Source: Fomes fomentarius
Taxonomy: Eukaryota > Basidiomycota > Agaricomycetes > Polyporales > Polyporaceae
DNA length: 64,000 nucleotides
Direction of reading: 5' to 3'
Assembly (NCBI GenBank): GCA_022606135.1
Contig: JABYQN010000013.1
Location: forward strand, 620,001 to 684,000
The translations under genes were made by a program, and so were the position numbers. Below are positions 1 to 10,812 of the stretch, piece after piece; the first letter of the stretch is position 1; the number at the start of each line of letters is the position of its first letter. The notes beneath the pieces were generated by a model, which saw only the letters and a list, made by a program, of their open reading frames with translations, was not told where the DNA came from and did no database searches.

Positions 1-126
1 GGGGTGGTCTATCCGCATTGCACCCCGCCTTCGAAGTCGAGAGGCTTCCCCAGTGCGTACGAGGTCAGCAAGGACAATAGAGTCGTCGGCGTCGGTAGGC
101 TGTGGGCTAGGGCCAGGTGGCGCCAT
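1..126 (-). CDS. N-terminal fragment of an unknown protein, cut by the left window edge
   Basis: An ATG at 124-126 (minus strand) opens a frame with no stop to the window edge, giving 42 codons that begin MAPPGPSPQPTDADDS and continue with a basic stretch (SRLRRRGAMRIDHP). The acidic-then-basic composition and uninterrupted reading are protein-like, but no domain can be recognised from so short a piece. The gene would continue to the left of the window. It may simply be a chance frame; an upstream promoter could lie in 127-935. Confidence 0.4.
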   Translation of the reverse strand, partial: MAPPGPSPQPTDADDSIVLADLVRTGEASRLRRRGAMRIDHP

Positions 127-935
127 GCTGGACCTCCGGCGGGGAACTAGAGACGGGCGTGGGCTGTAGTCGGAATGTCGACGGTAGACTTGTGGCATGT
201 GTTGTGGGAGCTGTCGTCAGTGTTGTGTCGTGAACGCGTTACGCGAGAATAGACGGCGAGGAAGAGGACGGGGATGAAGTGCTGGGGTGAAAGTCGGTTG
301 GGATATGGGAGGTGAGGGAAAGGCCGTAGACGGAGCAGGAATGGCCTCCGCTGCAACAAATGTGGCGTGGAGAGCGCGAGGCTGCTTACATAAACACCGC
401 TCATGGCCACGTTTTGCCTCTTTCGGTCCACCGCGCTCAGCGGGTCGCACAGTGACAGCATTCATTGAGTCCCTGTTTCGACTGTAGAACCTTGCTCTGG
501 GTGACAGTTCTCGTCAGAACATGGTTGTGCGTGCAATGATCAATAGCCACGACGTGCAATTTTGATTGCTCATTCTACGTACTGCCCGGGCTGCAAACCT
601 GGGGTCACCTCCGACGTCCTCCCAAGTCACTTGAACCTGGCTCTTTCTGCACTGGAGTGGGCGGCGAGTTAAAGATACGGTCTTCAATCACGTCAGAGCG
701 AAGCATTGCTTGCACGATCCCTGGGCTTCTGGAAAATTGCTTTCAGGACGGCATTGAGTATTCCGCACGCCAGCCGGTATGGCGAACGCCGAGCTCATAC
801 AACAAGCGGTCGAATCTGCCCAGCTGAAAGGGCAACAACTGTATATAGTACAAACATAACGCAGGAGCACCCACGCAACGAAGAACACAATTCCCGCATC
901 TCCCACGGGAGATGAAAGTGGGAACAAGGCCGCCT
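127..935. other. Intergenic, nothing recognised
   Basis: Short overlapping frames occur on both strands (for example 147-461 minus and 287-487 plus) but none has a recognisable motif or splice signals. The stretch lies between the putative start of the left-edge gene and the stop codon of the Nudix gene, so it should hold the promoter of the former and the terminator of the latter. Confidence 0.5.
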
Positions 936-2269
936 TCATAACTTTGCCCGGACACGTCTTCTACCGCGCCGTTTCCGCTTCGCCTCCGCATCAGGCTGGG
1001 AGCCGTCGACGAAGCTCGACGGGTCCGGTGTCTTGTCCGGGTCAATACCCTCTGCGATCTCCGCCACTCGGAATATTGGGTCGTACCGGAGCGCAAACGC
1101 TAATCGCTGTTCCATCGTTGGTTCGTCCGGCGCGTACGGCTCAAAGTCTGGGTCTCGTCCATAGCCAATCGTCGCAACGCGTATTAGGATTGAGCTGTGG
1201 TATATGTTCTTCGGTTAGTAATATTTCATGGCAGAGAGGTGCGGATGCGCACGCTGTGAGCCCAAATATAGGTTTGGTCCCACCGGCTTCTCTGCCGGTG
1301 AGGAAGTTGTGCATGCGCACTTTCCCAAGAATGGTGTTTGAGGTATAGTCCGTGTACGTGTGGTACTTCATCTCGAGCATCTCCGGCTCTGTTGCGAATG
1401 GGGGATCCGAGTGCAGGAAAGAATTCAGCGGGTGGGAGAACAGCGACACCACCTCGGCTTGATTCAATATAGGCTAACGAGAGGGTAAATATAAATGCGG
1501 TAATCCCGGGGAGCTGAATACACGTACCCTCAGCGTGTTATCGAGGATCAACACTACGACGCTGAGAAGTGGGAGTCAGTGTACGGCATAGATGTCATGT
1601 GAGCCCACACACGGAGTGACGATAAGTCTGTTGCCAGCCAAGAATGGCTCTAAGACGCATAGTGTGGGCACCCTCTTGTAATCTAACGGCAGGCCAATCT
1701 GCGTCTCTAGGGTGAGCATGGTCTCACTTGAGCCAGGGCGACATACCTCCTCGAATGCTTCTCGTCTCTGCTGAGAGCGTGAGCCAGACTACCTGGATAA
1801 ATAAATCCCTTTACGTACAGCGGTCCATTCAGTACTCCTATCTCGTTCTTCCCATTTCCCGCCTGGTAGCACGGTGTCTCCAGCGTACGTCCTTAATGAC
1901 GACGCACGCCTACGTATGCCTCAAATAAGTCAGTAAGAAGATCACCATGCTCTGAGCCATGTACTCGCCTACTGAGCAAAACGTAGATATCGCCCATTCT
2001 TCCTATAAATAGTGCCACCAATACGGCGGCACTTCTTGATTTGGGGTATCGGAGACGCGACTCGGACGGTCGGTATGCGGAAAGGTTCTGTATACATCTA
2101 CGAGTATTAGGCCGGTAAAGTAGTGTCAGCACATGCACATGCACAATGCTGACATGCATCGAACATACCGACGGGATTCTGGTGTTAGCTGTGGGATCGA
2201 AGCCCGATTCACGTCGAAGGGAGGTCGGTGGAAATGCAACAGCCTTAAGTCCTTTCCTCGTGAAGGCAT
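936..2269 (-). CDS. PCD1: Peroxisomal CoA diphosphatase, Nudix family (Pcd1/NUDT7-like)
   Basis: Hydrolyses coenzyme A and acyl-CoAs to phosphopantetheine and 3',5'-ADP, expected in peroxisomes. The spliced protein is about 310 residues in at least seven exons with introns of about 50 nt. It begins MPSRGKDLR, then shows the CoA-specific signature (LLSRRASSLRTYAG followed by DTVLPGG), the Nudix segment TARREAFEEIGLP, and downstream LEPFLAGNRLIVTP and RMHNFLTGREAGG, all typical of fungal Pcd1 homologues. The intron before RREAFEE has a NAGNAG acceptor (cagcag); using the second AG gives the family's normal spacing. The last three residues, AKL, fit a PTS1 peroxisomal signal. The start was chosen because it joins in phase (phase 2 intron) to the conserved CIQNLSAYRP exon. 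Start and first intron are inferred; the family call is firm. Confidence 0.88.
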
Positions 2270-2976
2270 GCTTGTGTCGGGAGATGTAGGAAGATAGGCT
2301 GTAGCTGTAGATAGAGTAAGTTTGTTTTGATGGCTCCGGGGTATCCTTCTGATGTGTCAGTGCGTAGGGAAGACGTAGCTTGAGTGCAACCTGGAGAAGG
2401 ACCCACAACCTAAAACGGCTATTCTCGGGAACACCGGCAACCAAGTGCCGGTAGACGCTCATGAGACTTCAAATTCAAAACTTCGAAGTTCCTTACTTAC
2501 AGGTTCCTTATACACTCTGTACTCGGGTTCGATTGTCGTTGTGCACATATATACGTCTGAATCCTCATCGCTTCTGTCTCCCGTGTCTGTCTGGCAGTCC
2601 TCAGAAAGCCCCATGAAGCTCATACATAAGAGGGTGAACGCGCTAGTATCGATGGGGGTGATGGGTCTCACGTACGAGGCCAGTGTCCGAGTCGTGTCAT
2701 CCTCCTCTCATGAATCATCATCACCTCCTTGCCTCTCCCCCTATATACCAGGCTAATCCCTGCCCCCCTTTCCGACGTGGAGTCCGAATCAGCTAGACCC
2801 GCATACTAGTCATCGATTTGCAGCCGCCAGCGCACAACCTATTGCGACACGCGTTCTGGGGCACTAGTTGGAGGTAACCGTTTGACACGCGTTGGCGAGA
2901 TAGGAGACGCGTAAAGCTACCTCAAAGTGAGTTCAACTCTTGTCTGTTGCTCAATTTGAACACAAAACGCGTTCAG
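2270..2976. other. Shared upstream region between divergent genes
   Basis: This 0.7-kb stretch separates the start codons of the Nudix gene (minus) and the chorismate-lyase-like gene (plus), so it should hold both promoters. Frames at 2445-2756 (plus) and 2459-2671 (minus) overlap each other and resemble nothing known. No clear TATA box was identified. Confidence 0.5.
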
Positions 2977-3663
2977 ATGAGCATCTTCCCTATTGCAAAG
3001 CTTTCCAATGACGAAGGGCTTCGCGACACCTACACGGGCGCTTCTACAAGCATAGAGGTGAGCTGAAGTGGTCTACTAGTACTACACACGAGCACCGACT
3101 GAAGCCGTACAGATTCACTGCCCAGAACATGTCAATCTCAGTGGAGTCGAACGCATCATGGTCGTCGCACAAGGAGACCTACAACGACACCTGAGGTACG
3201 TTGTTGCAGTATCGTCGCCCTCCGCTCCTGACAAACTTCCTATCGCAGCGCCTTCCTGATGCGCACGATCACCATCGAATGCCAGTACACCAAAACCTCC
3301 CCGCGCGGTCCGGGAGCCTCGCTCGCACATCCAATTCACCAAGAGCGCCAAGTGCACTTGAAGTGCGGCTCGCGTATCCTTTGCGTCGCGACGTCATCCG
3401 TCACCGTCACCTCGCCTGAGTGCGAGCGGCTGCTGATCACGGAGAGGTTCGCGCTGGGCCAGATCTTCAGGCATCTGAGGACATTCCCCGAGTTCTCGCT
3501 GATCAAAGTGGATGCGGGAATTGTGGAGGGCAAGCGAGAGCTGAGGAGGACATATAGGCTTGAGACGGAAGAGATCCGGTGCGTAATATTGGAGGTCTTC
3601 CCAGATCGGGATATGTTTGACCTGGGAGAGGCGTGGCTCACCAAGAGTGACGAACTAGAGTAG
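2977..3663 (+). CDS. Chorismate-lyase-like / DUF98-like small protein
   Basis: Three exons (MSIFPIAKLSNDEG...TSIE; IHCPEHVNLSGVE...; AFLMRTITIECQYTK... to the stop) join in phase through introns of about 50 nt. The protein is about 190 residues. The pattern ERIMVVAQGDLQRHLSAFL, then a central segment, then CERLLITERFALGQIFRHL, LRRTYRLET and a terminal EVFPDRDMF resembles the chorismate lyase / UTRA-like fold, in which a leading strand-helix unit is followed by a paired barrel half. This is fold-level resemblance only; the substrate is unknown and catalysis should not be assumed. There is no signal peptide. It is divergent from the Nudix gene and may share its control region. Confidence 0.62.
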
Positions 3664-5025
3664 ATTAATCTGGGACGACGAGAGTTAGTACCACTACAAT
3701 GTTACAGTGTATACATCATGTTGTCCTGTCGGATCCGGAATCGATTGAAGCGCTGCTCGTAACAATCTTCCTCCATTGCTCTGGCAGGCAGCAAGCTCAT
3801 TGATTTTAGTTGATCCTATCTTATTAACTTATCAGATAGTCACCATTGTCTTTGGCGGTCCTGTATTCATCCATTCATCCCTCCTACGCTTGCTCACCTG
3901 AAAGGAATGTCCAAGACAGACCACTCATAGCACGTCTCTAATGAAACTTTGTGCTGGAGCCGAGCGGATTGCGTATGGTCCATCACACGCGGTTCAATGT
4001 TCACCCAGGTTGTTCTCTCAGCTCAGGTGCGCGCATCAGGCAACATATCACCCTGAGTTCCTATGTTGCCGTTCGGTCTCGATCCCTGCTCTTTGCAGTG
4101 CGGTGAAGAAGTATGGAAATGCGTCTCGGCCTAGTAGCGCACGCATCATCAAGGGCAATGGTGCCAGTAGCGGTGCGGGCTCTTGATCCTGGAGTTCAGA
4201 CTAGTATGAACTTTCTCAGCTCAGAGGAAAGGTTACAGTGCTCAGGTCAGGTACGTACTCCTATTCGTCTCTATACCTATCACTGTCCGAGGTCATGCTC
4301 ATCCCCAAGAGATGAGTACTCTAAATTGAGCCTCTATCTCATGAGCGTCCGTCTGAGTCCCCCATATCAAAACGAGCGCGTTTGTGTGAAGTATGGGCAT
4401 CGGGGCACTACAGCATACCATATGTTCATATCCTGTCTGTGCTCGGTCGATGATGGAAGATATCACTGACAGATCGGAACGTATAACGTTTGGACCGGGA
4501 GTAACCTGCGATAATTTGTTAATCATAAAGGATCTTTCGCTCATCTTCTATCTCAGGCAAGATCTATCACTGTTGTTGACAGACCAACGTGTCAACGCAC
4601 CATAGGGTGAGCTCGAAGTCGTCCAGGTGGCTGCGACTCTAGCTCATTGCGTATGTGATTTAGTGGTCAAACGCGTGTACTGCAAGATTGCCAACAAGAT
4701 ATAGCTCATGAGTGCTATCACATTCCGCTTCAATGGTACGCATGCTTCCTTCGTTGAACATAGCAACTCCTCGAGCCTGCTGATACAGGTCTGTTCAGCA
4801 GGGCCTCGCATATTCCAAGCTGTTAGGGCGTCGATACTCACCTTATGTCGTGTGCTCCAGGGGCACTGGTGTTGCACAGGTCTGATTGAATCCACACCTT
4901 GCAGCATCTGAAAACACGGATGAGGGATATTTGGCATAACGGAGTGGGTATATATATATAACCATAGACATGATTCCGTCTCACACCTACATTTCCCCTT
5001 TGTCCATAGCTCATACACCGCAATC
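3664..5025. other. Intergenic, upstream region of DUF6533-a
   Basis: Frames at 3941-4186, 4113-4469 and 4644-5027 have no recognisable motif and no consistent splice pattern. The right end holds a TATA-like tract close to the DUF6533-a start. Nothing else is recognised. Confidence 0.5.
4949..4961 (+). promoter_or_regulatory. TATA-box-like tract of DUF6533-a
   Basis: GGTATATATATATAACC lies about 70 nt upstream of the ATG at 5026. The paralogue DUF6533-b has a comparable AT tract about 75 nt upstream of its ATG, which supports a promoter role. Confidence 0.45.
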
Positions 5026-6797
5026 ATGTCTGACGATTATGAAGAAATCATCGCGGTCATAGCCTCTGGGTGAGTGTATCTTGTTGGCCGAGCATAAAAT
5101 TGACCTGATGTTGTGCTTCGCAGCCAAATTCTGGACTACATGTACATCGTAGCAACTGGTGAAAGACTCGGGCGCCCACTTTGAGCAGTAGTCTCCACGT
5201 CACTGACACGGCTGTTGCTACCAACCAGGGCTTTTAGCGTACGACTATATCATCACGTTCGACCGTGAGATAGAACTATTCTGGAAGCGGAAGAGATCTC
5301 TATCATCTGTTCTCTTTCTATTCAATCGGTACCTCTCTCTCGTCGCCAGTATCCTTAGTCTTGTGAAAGCCACTACTGCAATGGTGCAACTAATTCTCTG
5401 CATTCGTATAGTAGAGAGCTCACAATAATTGTATGTCTAGGAGTAAGCACGTTACACCGACACACATCATAGCTCATTGTGGACTGACGCAGCTTTAGGT
5501 GTGCGACATACTTTTATACACAAAGTATACTGAACAGGCTTCAAGACCTTCCAGGCAGTCGTAAGTAGTTGAATCGCTCCGACGAATTGCCGATGTGTAG
5601 TAAATGCAATTCTGGCAGTCTTTTCTACCCTGAGAACATACGCACTCAGCACTGGATCTGGCCAATGGCCTCTAGCTATTCTGGTTTTTCTCTTGTCTAA
5701 TGTCACCATGGTGGTCAATTCTGTGAGTTTTATGCTCACTGTGGGGTACATGATTATGATATGGGATCGCAGGTGGACTTGGGCTTCTACCAAGTCGAAT
5801 TTGACCCCACTCTCGGCTGCTATGTCAACGATAAACTGTCTATCGCCATCCAGAATAGGTATACTGTTTACGTGGAGCTTCCATGCATGCCTATGCCTGA
5901 CTTTCCTCTGTTTCAGATGTACATATTCCGAATCTCTTTCTCTTTCTCCATTAGTCGCTCATGGTCATTTTAAGTTGCTATATCCTCCCGGGTCTGTACA
6001 GTTGCAGGAGATATTCTGGTCATGATCATCACATGGAGAGCAACATATAGAACAAGCAGAGAAGCGGCTGAGGTGCTTCACCAGAAAAGTACACTTTCGA
6101 AGGTCTTACTCAGAGATGGTCGGTATCAAATCTGTCCATCCGTTCATCCTCATCCTTGACACTTATCTTCAGGCGCGATGTACTTCATGTATGTGTGGAG
6201 TGCTCAGTCTGGCAAAGTTTGGACATTTAGTTTATCCGATGCGCCCTAGTGTCCTTTCAATCATGAACACGCTTCACCTGAGCTTGACTTTAAACGCTGT
6301 GAGTACCCCTACTTTCTTCAGGAGCACCCATCTATCATGACGTATTCCATTCACTCTACACAACAACAGATCTTTGCAGTGAATAACCTCGGTAGTAATG
6401 GAAGTTTCATTGAGCTCCTCATAGAACCGTAAACATCTTCCATGTGCATTATGCAGCCAGGAGCCTGACCAAAGTTCACTCATCTAGGCTATCCACAATT
6501 ATTATCTCTCGGTTTCTCATCGACCTGCAAGCCGCTAACAATGAAATGATGCATCAGCACTCTCAAGTTTCTTCAATCGGAAGTCTCCATTTCATGGGCT
6601 CATTGGCCTCCTCGCTACCCGCCCCTGGCGAGAGATCTCCTGTTTGTAGCATTCAGGACAACGATGAGAATGCAAGGGATGTTGGCTACGATATGGCTGG
6701 CACGGGGATTATCATGGATGGGTCGACACCGTTAGCTCACTCATCGGTTGAAGAAGGCACTAGTCGTGAATTTGGTACAATGGGCGTATCCAGTTGA
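5026..6797 (+). CDS. DUF6533 membrane protein, copy a (possibly disrupted)
   Basis: A multi-helix membrane protein of the fungal DUF6533 family; function unknown. Exons give MSDDYEEIIAVIASG, QILDYMYIVATG, then the DUF6533 core LLAYDYIITFDREIELFWKR followed by SSVLFLFNRYLSL, STLRTYALSTGSGQWPLAIL, a cysteine-containing loop (DPTLGCYVND), ISSRVCTVAGDILVM, STLSKVLLRDG, IMNTLHLSLTL and a soluble tail starting SRFLIDLQAANN. Two anomalies relative to paralogues: an apparent in-frame TAA at 5971-5973 just before VAISSRVC, unless an unseen intron removes it, and a micro-exon after LLRDG that is 14 nt here but 16 nt in copies b and c. It may be an early pseudogene, though splicing is uncertain. It is the most divergent of the three copies. 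Confidence 0.72.
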
Positions 6798-7935
6798 TAC
6801 TCATTCCTGTCGCATCTTGATACCCATCCCTATTCTTGTATATGTATGGAGTTTGTAGAGTTTGTTTCCCAACCTGCATACTCATTTGGGGTGCATTGAG
6901 TGCTGGTCTGCTCTGCCAGTGAGTTCTGAAAACGTTCACCAGACTTGTGTTGCGTACTTGCCTGTTGCAACTTGTAGACTCGATGTCGAGGCTCAAACTA
7001 TGACAACTGCAACTGCAAAGCTTCAGAAATTACTGGCTATGTACACTGCTTATGTCATTCCCGTGTCTGGCCGATTATGCACAGAAGCATCTGAGCGCGC
7101 TGCTCTTGGCAATGATTAACATATGTACATGCTAAGTGCTTCGCAATTGCACAGTTCAAAATTTCGATGTTTCCATCCTCCTCTATATACTAGTCTACAC
7201 CCAGCCTCTGCATGCTATATCACAATGACTTCCAGCCTCTACTAAGAAGGAACGATGATGCGCATCGCACATGGTTGCGCGAGTACTCGCCGCTTTTGGC
7301 AATCGAAGCGCGCGCAGACAAGTGCCATTGCCTCTCCTCTCCGTACCACCACGACTCACTGCAGACGACACGCCCCACCAACATCCTTCGCAAACGCAAT
7401 TGAGCCGATGCCACCCATAGAAACTCCGAAGCCCTCGAGCCTTCAGGATCATCTCAAATAAGCACCAGAGATCTCGCCGACATGAGCCGAGCCAGCCCGC
7501 ACCGACGCAACAGGCCTCCACGTCAGCAACGACGGTCGCCAAGCCTCACTTGTTGCGCCATACGCCCGCTCCGACCCCCTCACCAACGAGCCTCAGTCCG
7601 GACTCCCGCCCGACGTCCCCTGGAGCCTTCCGCCACCGCCTGTTCTTCCGTCCTCCTTCCCTGTCGGACATCCTTGTACTTACGCTCCACACCCTTAACT
7701 ACGGTACCAGATCCCTCGATAGTCACCCCATATGACACTTACTGCAGACTCTGTCCTGTTGCGAGAGCGGCGCGCGCTGCGATCAGCTCATGTTCGCTTA
7801 CAATCCGTTATAGTTTACCCGCATTCCAGCACATTTCCAGTCTTTTCTATCCCTGTTCTTGGCCACGAACTCCTGCAGATACATAAGATGTTGTAGATAG
7901 CCGTCAAATACAACATAGACTCCTCCAGTATTTAA

Positions 7936-8120
7936 CTCTCGACATTCATGCTTCGACTTCCGACTTCGCGGCTCTTGTTCTCGACTACGACTAGTGCCTA
8001 TCGTATCTCGACTCCCGACACTCTCCGTCTATTCTCAATGCTCAACTCATGCTCTCGAGACCCTCGGCTTCGACTCTCGACATCTTCAGTGACCTTCGAT
8101 ATTTATTCAATTCGACTCCC
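7936..8120. repeat. CGAC/CTCGAC-rich degenerate simple-sequence tract
   Basis: The words CTCGAC, TTCGAC and CCGAC recur more than a dozen times at irregular spacing in under 200 bp, mixed with CT-rich sequence. It reads like a decayed microsatellite. No fixed period is evident. Confidence 0.45.
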
Positions 8121-8403
8121 GGGCCTATCCCAGGCATTCCGACGTAACTCTACGTCACCACTCCATCACCTCTCCATCACCTCACTCCATCTCACTCCCA
8201 TCCGGCTCCCCTTGTGTACACACAACCGGACTCTTGCACCTTCTGACCTATTGCACACACCCACATTCCAGGTCTATCAACGACTGTCTAGAGGTTGGGG
8301 CATGAGCCCACTATCTCCCCCTCGAGCCTATGCACTCCGTAGTATCCTTCAACAAATCGTGACTCAACACTTACATAGCAAGATGCGTACATTGAAGCCT
8401 GTG

Positions 8404-8423
8404 AATATATATATATATATATA
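8404..8423. repeat. AT dinucleotide microsatellite
   Basis: About nine AT units in an uninterrupted run, following GTGA and ending in ATAATC. Simple-sequence repeat. Confidence 0.85.
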
Positions 8424-8787
8424 ATCATTACCGGGGGTAATTCTTATGTCGCTCTTGACGCTCAATGCCTAACACTCGAGACTCGTTGCCATCAGCCAAG
8501 TGGTCTTTCTATCATTGACAAGCTCCAGTTGAAATCCTTCAGCCCTTGCATGTAGCAACAGCAGGTACATTGGATACTCACTTACGATGGAGCGAGATAA
8601 TAATGTGAGCTTACACTATTACGGTGATTGACACCATGCTTCACCAACTCACGCACATTATACCCTCGGGGACTCAGACCTAGTAGGAATCCAACACAAC
8701 GAAAATTGTGGTACTGGGTCGCCCGAGCTCCCAGAACCTATATTTACGCTTGCTTGCCCCAACGGTGGTTCCACTAGGCATTCTCTC

Positions 8788-9282
8788 TCATCTGTACTCA
8801 AGTACATCAACAACACTGCCCATGCGAGCAGATTCATCTCTACGTTGGAGATAGGATGTGATAGGCGCCACAGGCGAGGCTGAGTCAGCAGCGCGTCGGA
8901 TATCTAGCACGAGCCATCGCATGTAGAGGAGAGGTCTGACCACTACGACGAGGACGATCCCTAGGTACAGCAACATAGCCAGGACACTACGGTATTCAAG
9001 TCCAACATATTCCACATGAGGGATGTGCCGGGGCGGTGGAAGCTTGCCATTTTGTATGTAACAAACCAGTCCTGGGTCTTGAAAGCACACCCGTCTGCAA
9101 ACCTCAAACACCCAGTCGTGACCACAGATGAGAATGTCCGATATGTATTTCAGTTGTTGGTGAATGCATTCTTCAATTGATTCGGTAGTATAATTTTTGT
9201 TATGTGTCCGGCTATAATGGGTGTTCACAAGTCTGAGGTCCCTCTCCACTGTTAGGGAATTGGGTGACTCGTCTAACGGCAT
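8788..9282 (-). CDS. Hypothetical 164-residue frame with one membrane-like segment
   Basis: A single unspliced minus-strand frame beginning MPLDESPNSLTVERDL. It has a hydrophobic stretch around residues 100-122 (AMLLYLGIVLVVVVRPLLYM) flanked by charged residues, so if real it would be a single-pass membrane protein. No family is recognised and no paralogue occurs in the window. It could equally be a chance frame or the remnant of a spliced gene. Confidence 0.22.
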   Translation of the reverse strand: MPLDESPNSLTVERDLRLVNTHYSRTHNKNYTTESIEECIHQQLKYISDILICGHDWVFEVCRRVCFQDPGLVCYIQNGKLPPPRHIPHVEYVGLEYRSVLAMLLYLGIVLVVVVRPLLYMRWLVLDIRRAADSASPVAPITSYLQRRDESARMGSVVDVLEYR

Positions 9283-10733
9283 GTGACATGTGAGTATCCT
9301 TCACCTTCCCACCTGGGGCTAGAGGCTCTCAGAGGTTGCCTTATGTCCACCCATGCAGTTCCCCATCGACCCTGAATAGTGGTGACAACTTCCTCCGAGT
9401 TGCTGTGCGACCCGACCCCAAAATCTTTGGATTAGTTCATGTATGCGCTGAACGGCCACAGGAACCCATATTGACCAATGTATTTACTTACTTATCAATG
9501 CCGCCATCTCCTGGATCCAACACTCTCCAGCTTTCTCAGCTAGCGATTTCTGACTGAACGAAGAATAACCATGCTGCGGTATTTGTGATATATAACCTCA
9601 TTGCTGTCCACTAGATCAAGGTGTCCGACTCTTCCCAAACACTGTTTGACAGAGCTTTGTATAGCCTTAACAGGGCGAGCATCCGACCTGTCATATCTGC
9701 ACAACCTTGACGTTATAGGATGCTCAATGTTCATCCATCGCGCCCATTTACTGACTCAATCGCGAGAAGCCCGGTGTTCCTGGACGAGGCTGTGAAATCC
9801 GAGGAACTAACTCAGGATGCTATATCGTAACAGTGCAACGGTTAGGTTATAAGCGCCACAACGCGTTCTGAATCACTCTAGCAGTGTTTGCCCGTTACAA
9901 ACAGGGCTTACTAGATCGATTTTTGCTGTGTCTATGCCCATTGCATACACCCGTGCACTCTGTCCTGACAATGTAATACCACTGCACAAGTATGTAAAAT
10001 CTTAGCTCTTCAGTCACTGGCAAACACTGCCGCCCAGAGATCGAAGCACTTTGACATGGGATCAAGGAACAACATCAGCTGCAAAATCTTTCGGGTGTTT
10101 TGTAGTTGACGCTAGTCAATGGTGCTGCGAGTACAGCACCAAGCCACGAACAGAGCACTTGAATATCGTCTAATATAATGTTCTGGATCCGAGTCCACCA
10201 GCATGAGATGTATTCAGCCCGGGACATCATATCCACAAGTACTGGAGACAACTGCCACGGTGAGCTGCAGTACCTTGCCAGTCCACATTTTCAAGATGAT
10301 TCACATACTGATTACTTTCTTCAGGGACTTGTTCAAGGATCCGGATAGTTCGGTCTTACCGTTGAGTATGTAATTCAAGTTGTTCGAGGTGACTCGGACG
10401 CGGTGAAGTAGTCCGATCGGGAGAAGTTCGCTGTTGAGTTATGATCCCTCCTGACGCCCTACAAGTGATAGCCAGAAGTGCTCGATGATCACTCGGCGCA
10501 AGTGCGGCCGCTTCAAGCGTCTATCGGCCAGTGACATCGGAATGTCAAACGATGGCGATGAACCGGTCGAGAGATCCGCCGGTCGTCATTCAGCGCACAA
10601 TGAAAAACCTCCGGGTCATGCGCATGGGCCCCGTCCTCTAAACTTCTGTCAACGCCCGCATCGAGGGGAGTACCGCCACCAAAGATGACTATGGGCCCAA
10701 AGGCTTTGCATGGGGTACAGTCGGGGACAAGGG

Positions 10734-10745
10734 TATTTATATATG
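10734..10745 (+). promoter_or_regulatory. TATA-box-like tract of DUF6533-b
   Basis: GGGTATTTATATATGTATC lies about 75 nt upstream of the ATG at 10813, the same arrangement as in DUF6533-a. Confidence 0.4.
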
Positions 10746-10812
10746 TATCACGGCGCATGTCCTCAGAGGAAGTATCCCACCTCCTATCCTCCTCTCACTC
10801 TGCTTGAAAGTC

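Larger units (their letters stand above)
6798..10812. other. 4-kb intergenic region with low-complexity DNA
   Basis: No family-level coding signal was recognised. It contains a C/T-rich stretch at about 7300-7900, a tract dense in CGAC words (about 7936-8120), an AT dinucleotide run near 8410, and one longer minus-strand frame at 8788-9282. Frames on the two strands mirror each other, as expected of shadow frames. No transposon-encoded protein was seen. Confidence 0.45.

Noticed and set aside
7482..7886. A 134-codon plus-strand frame (Arg/Pro/Ser-rich)
   Set aside because: Composition follows the local C-rich sequence, no splice logic, no family resemblance.
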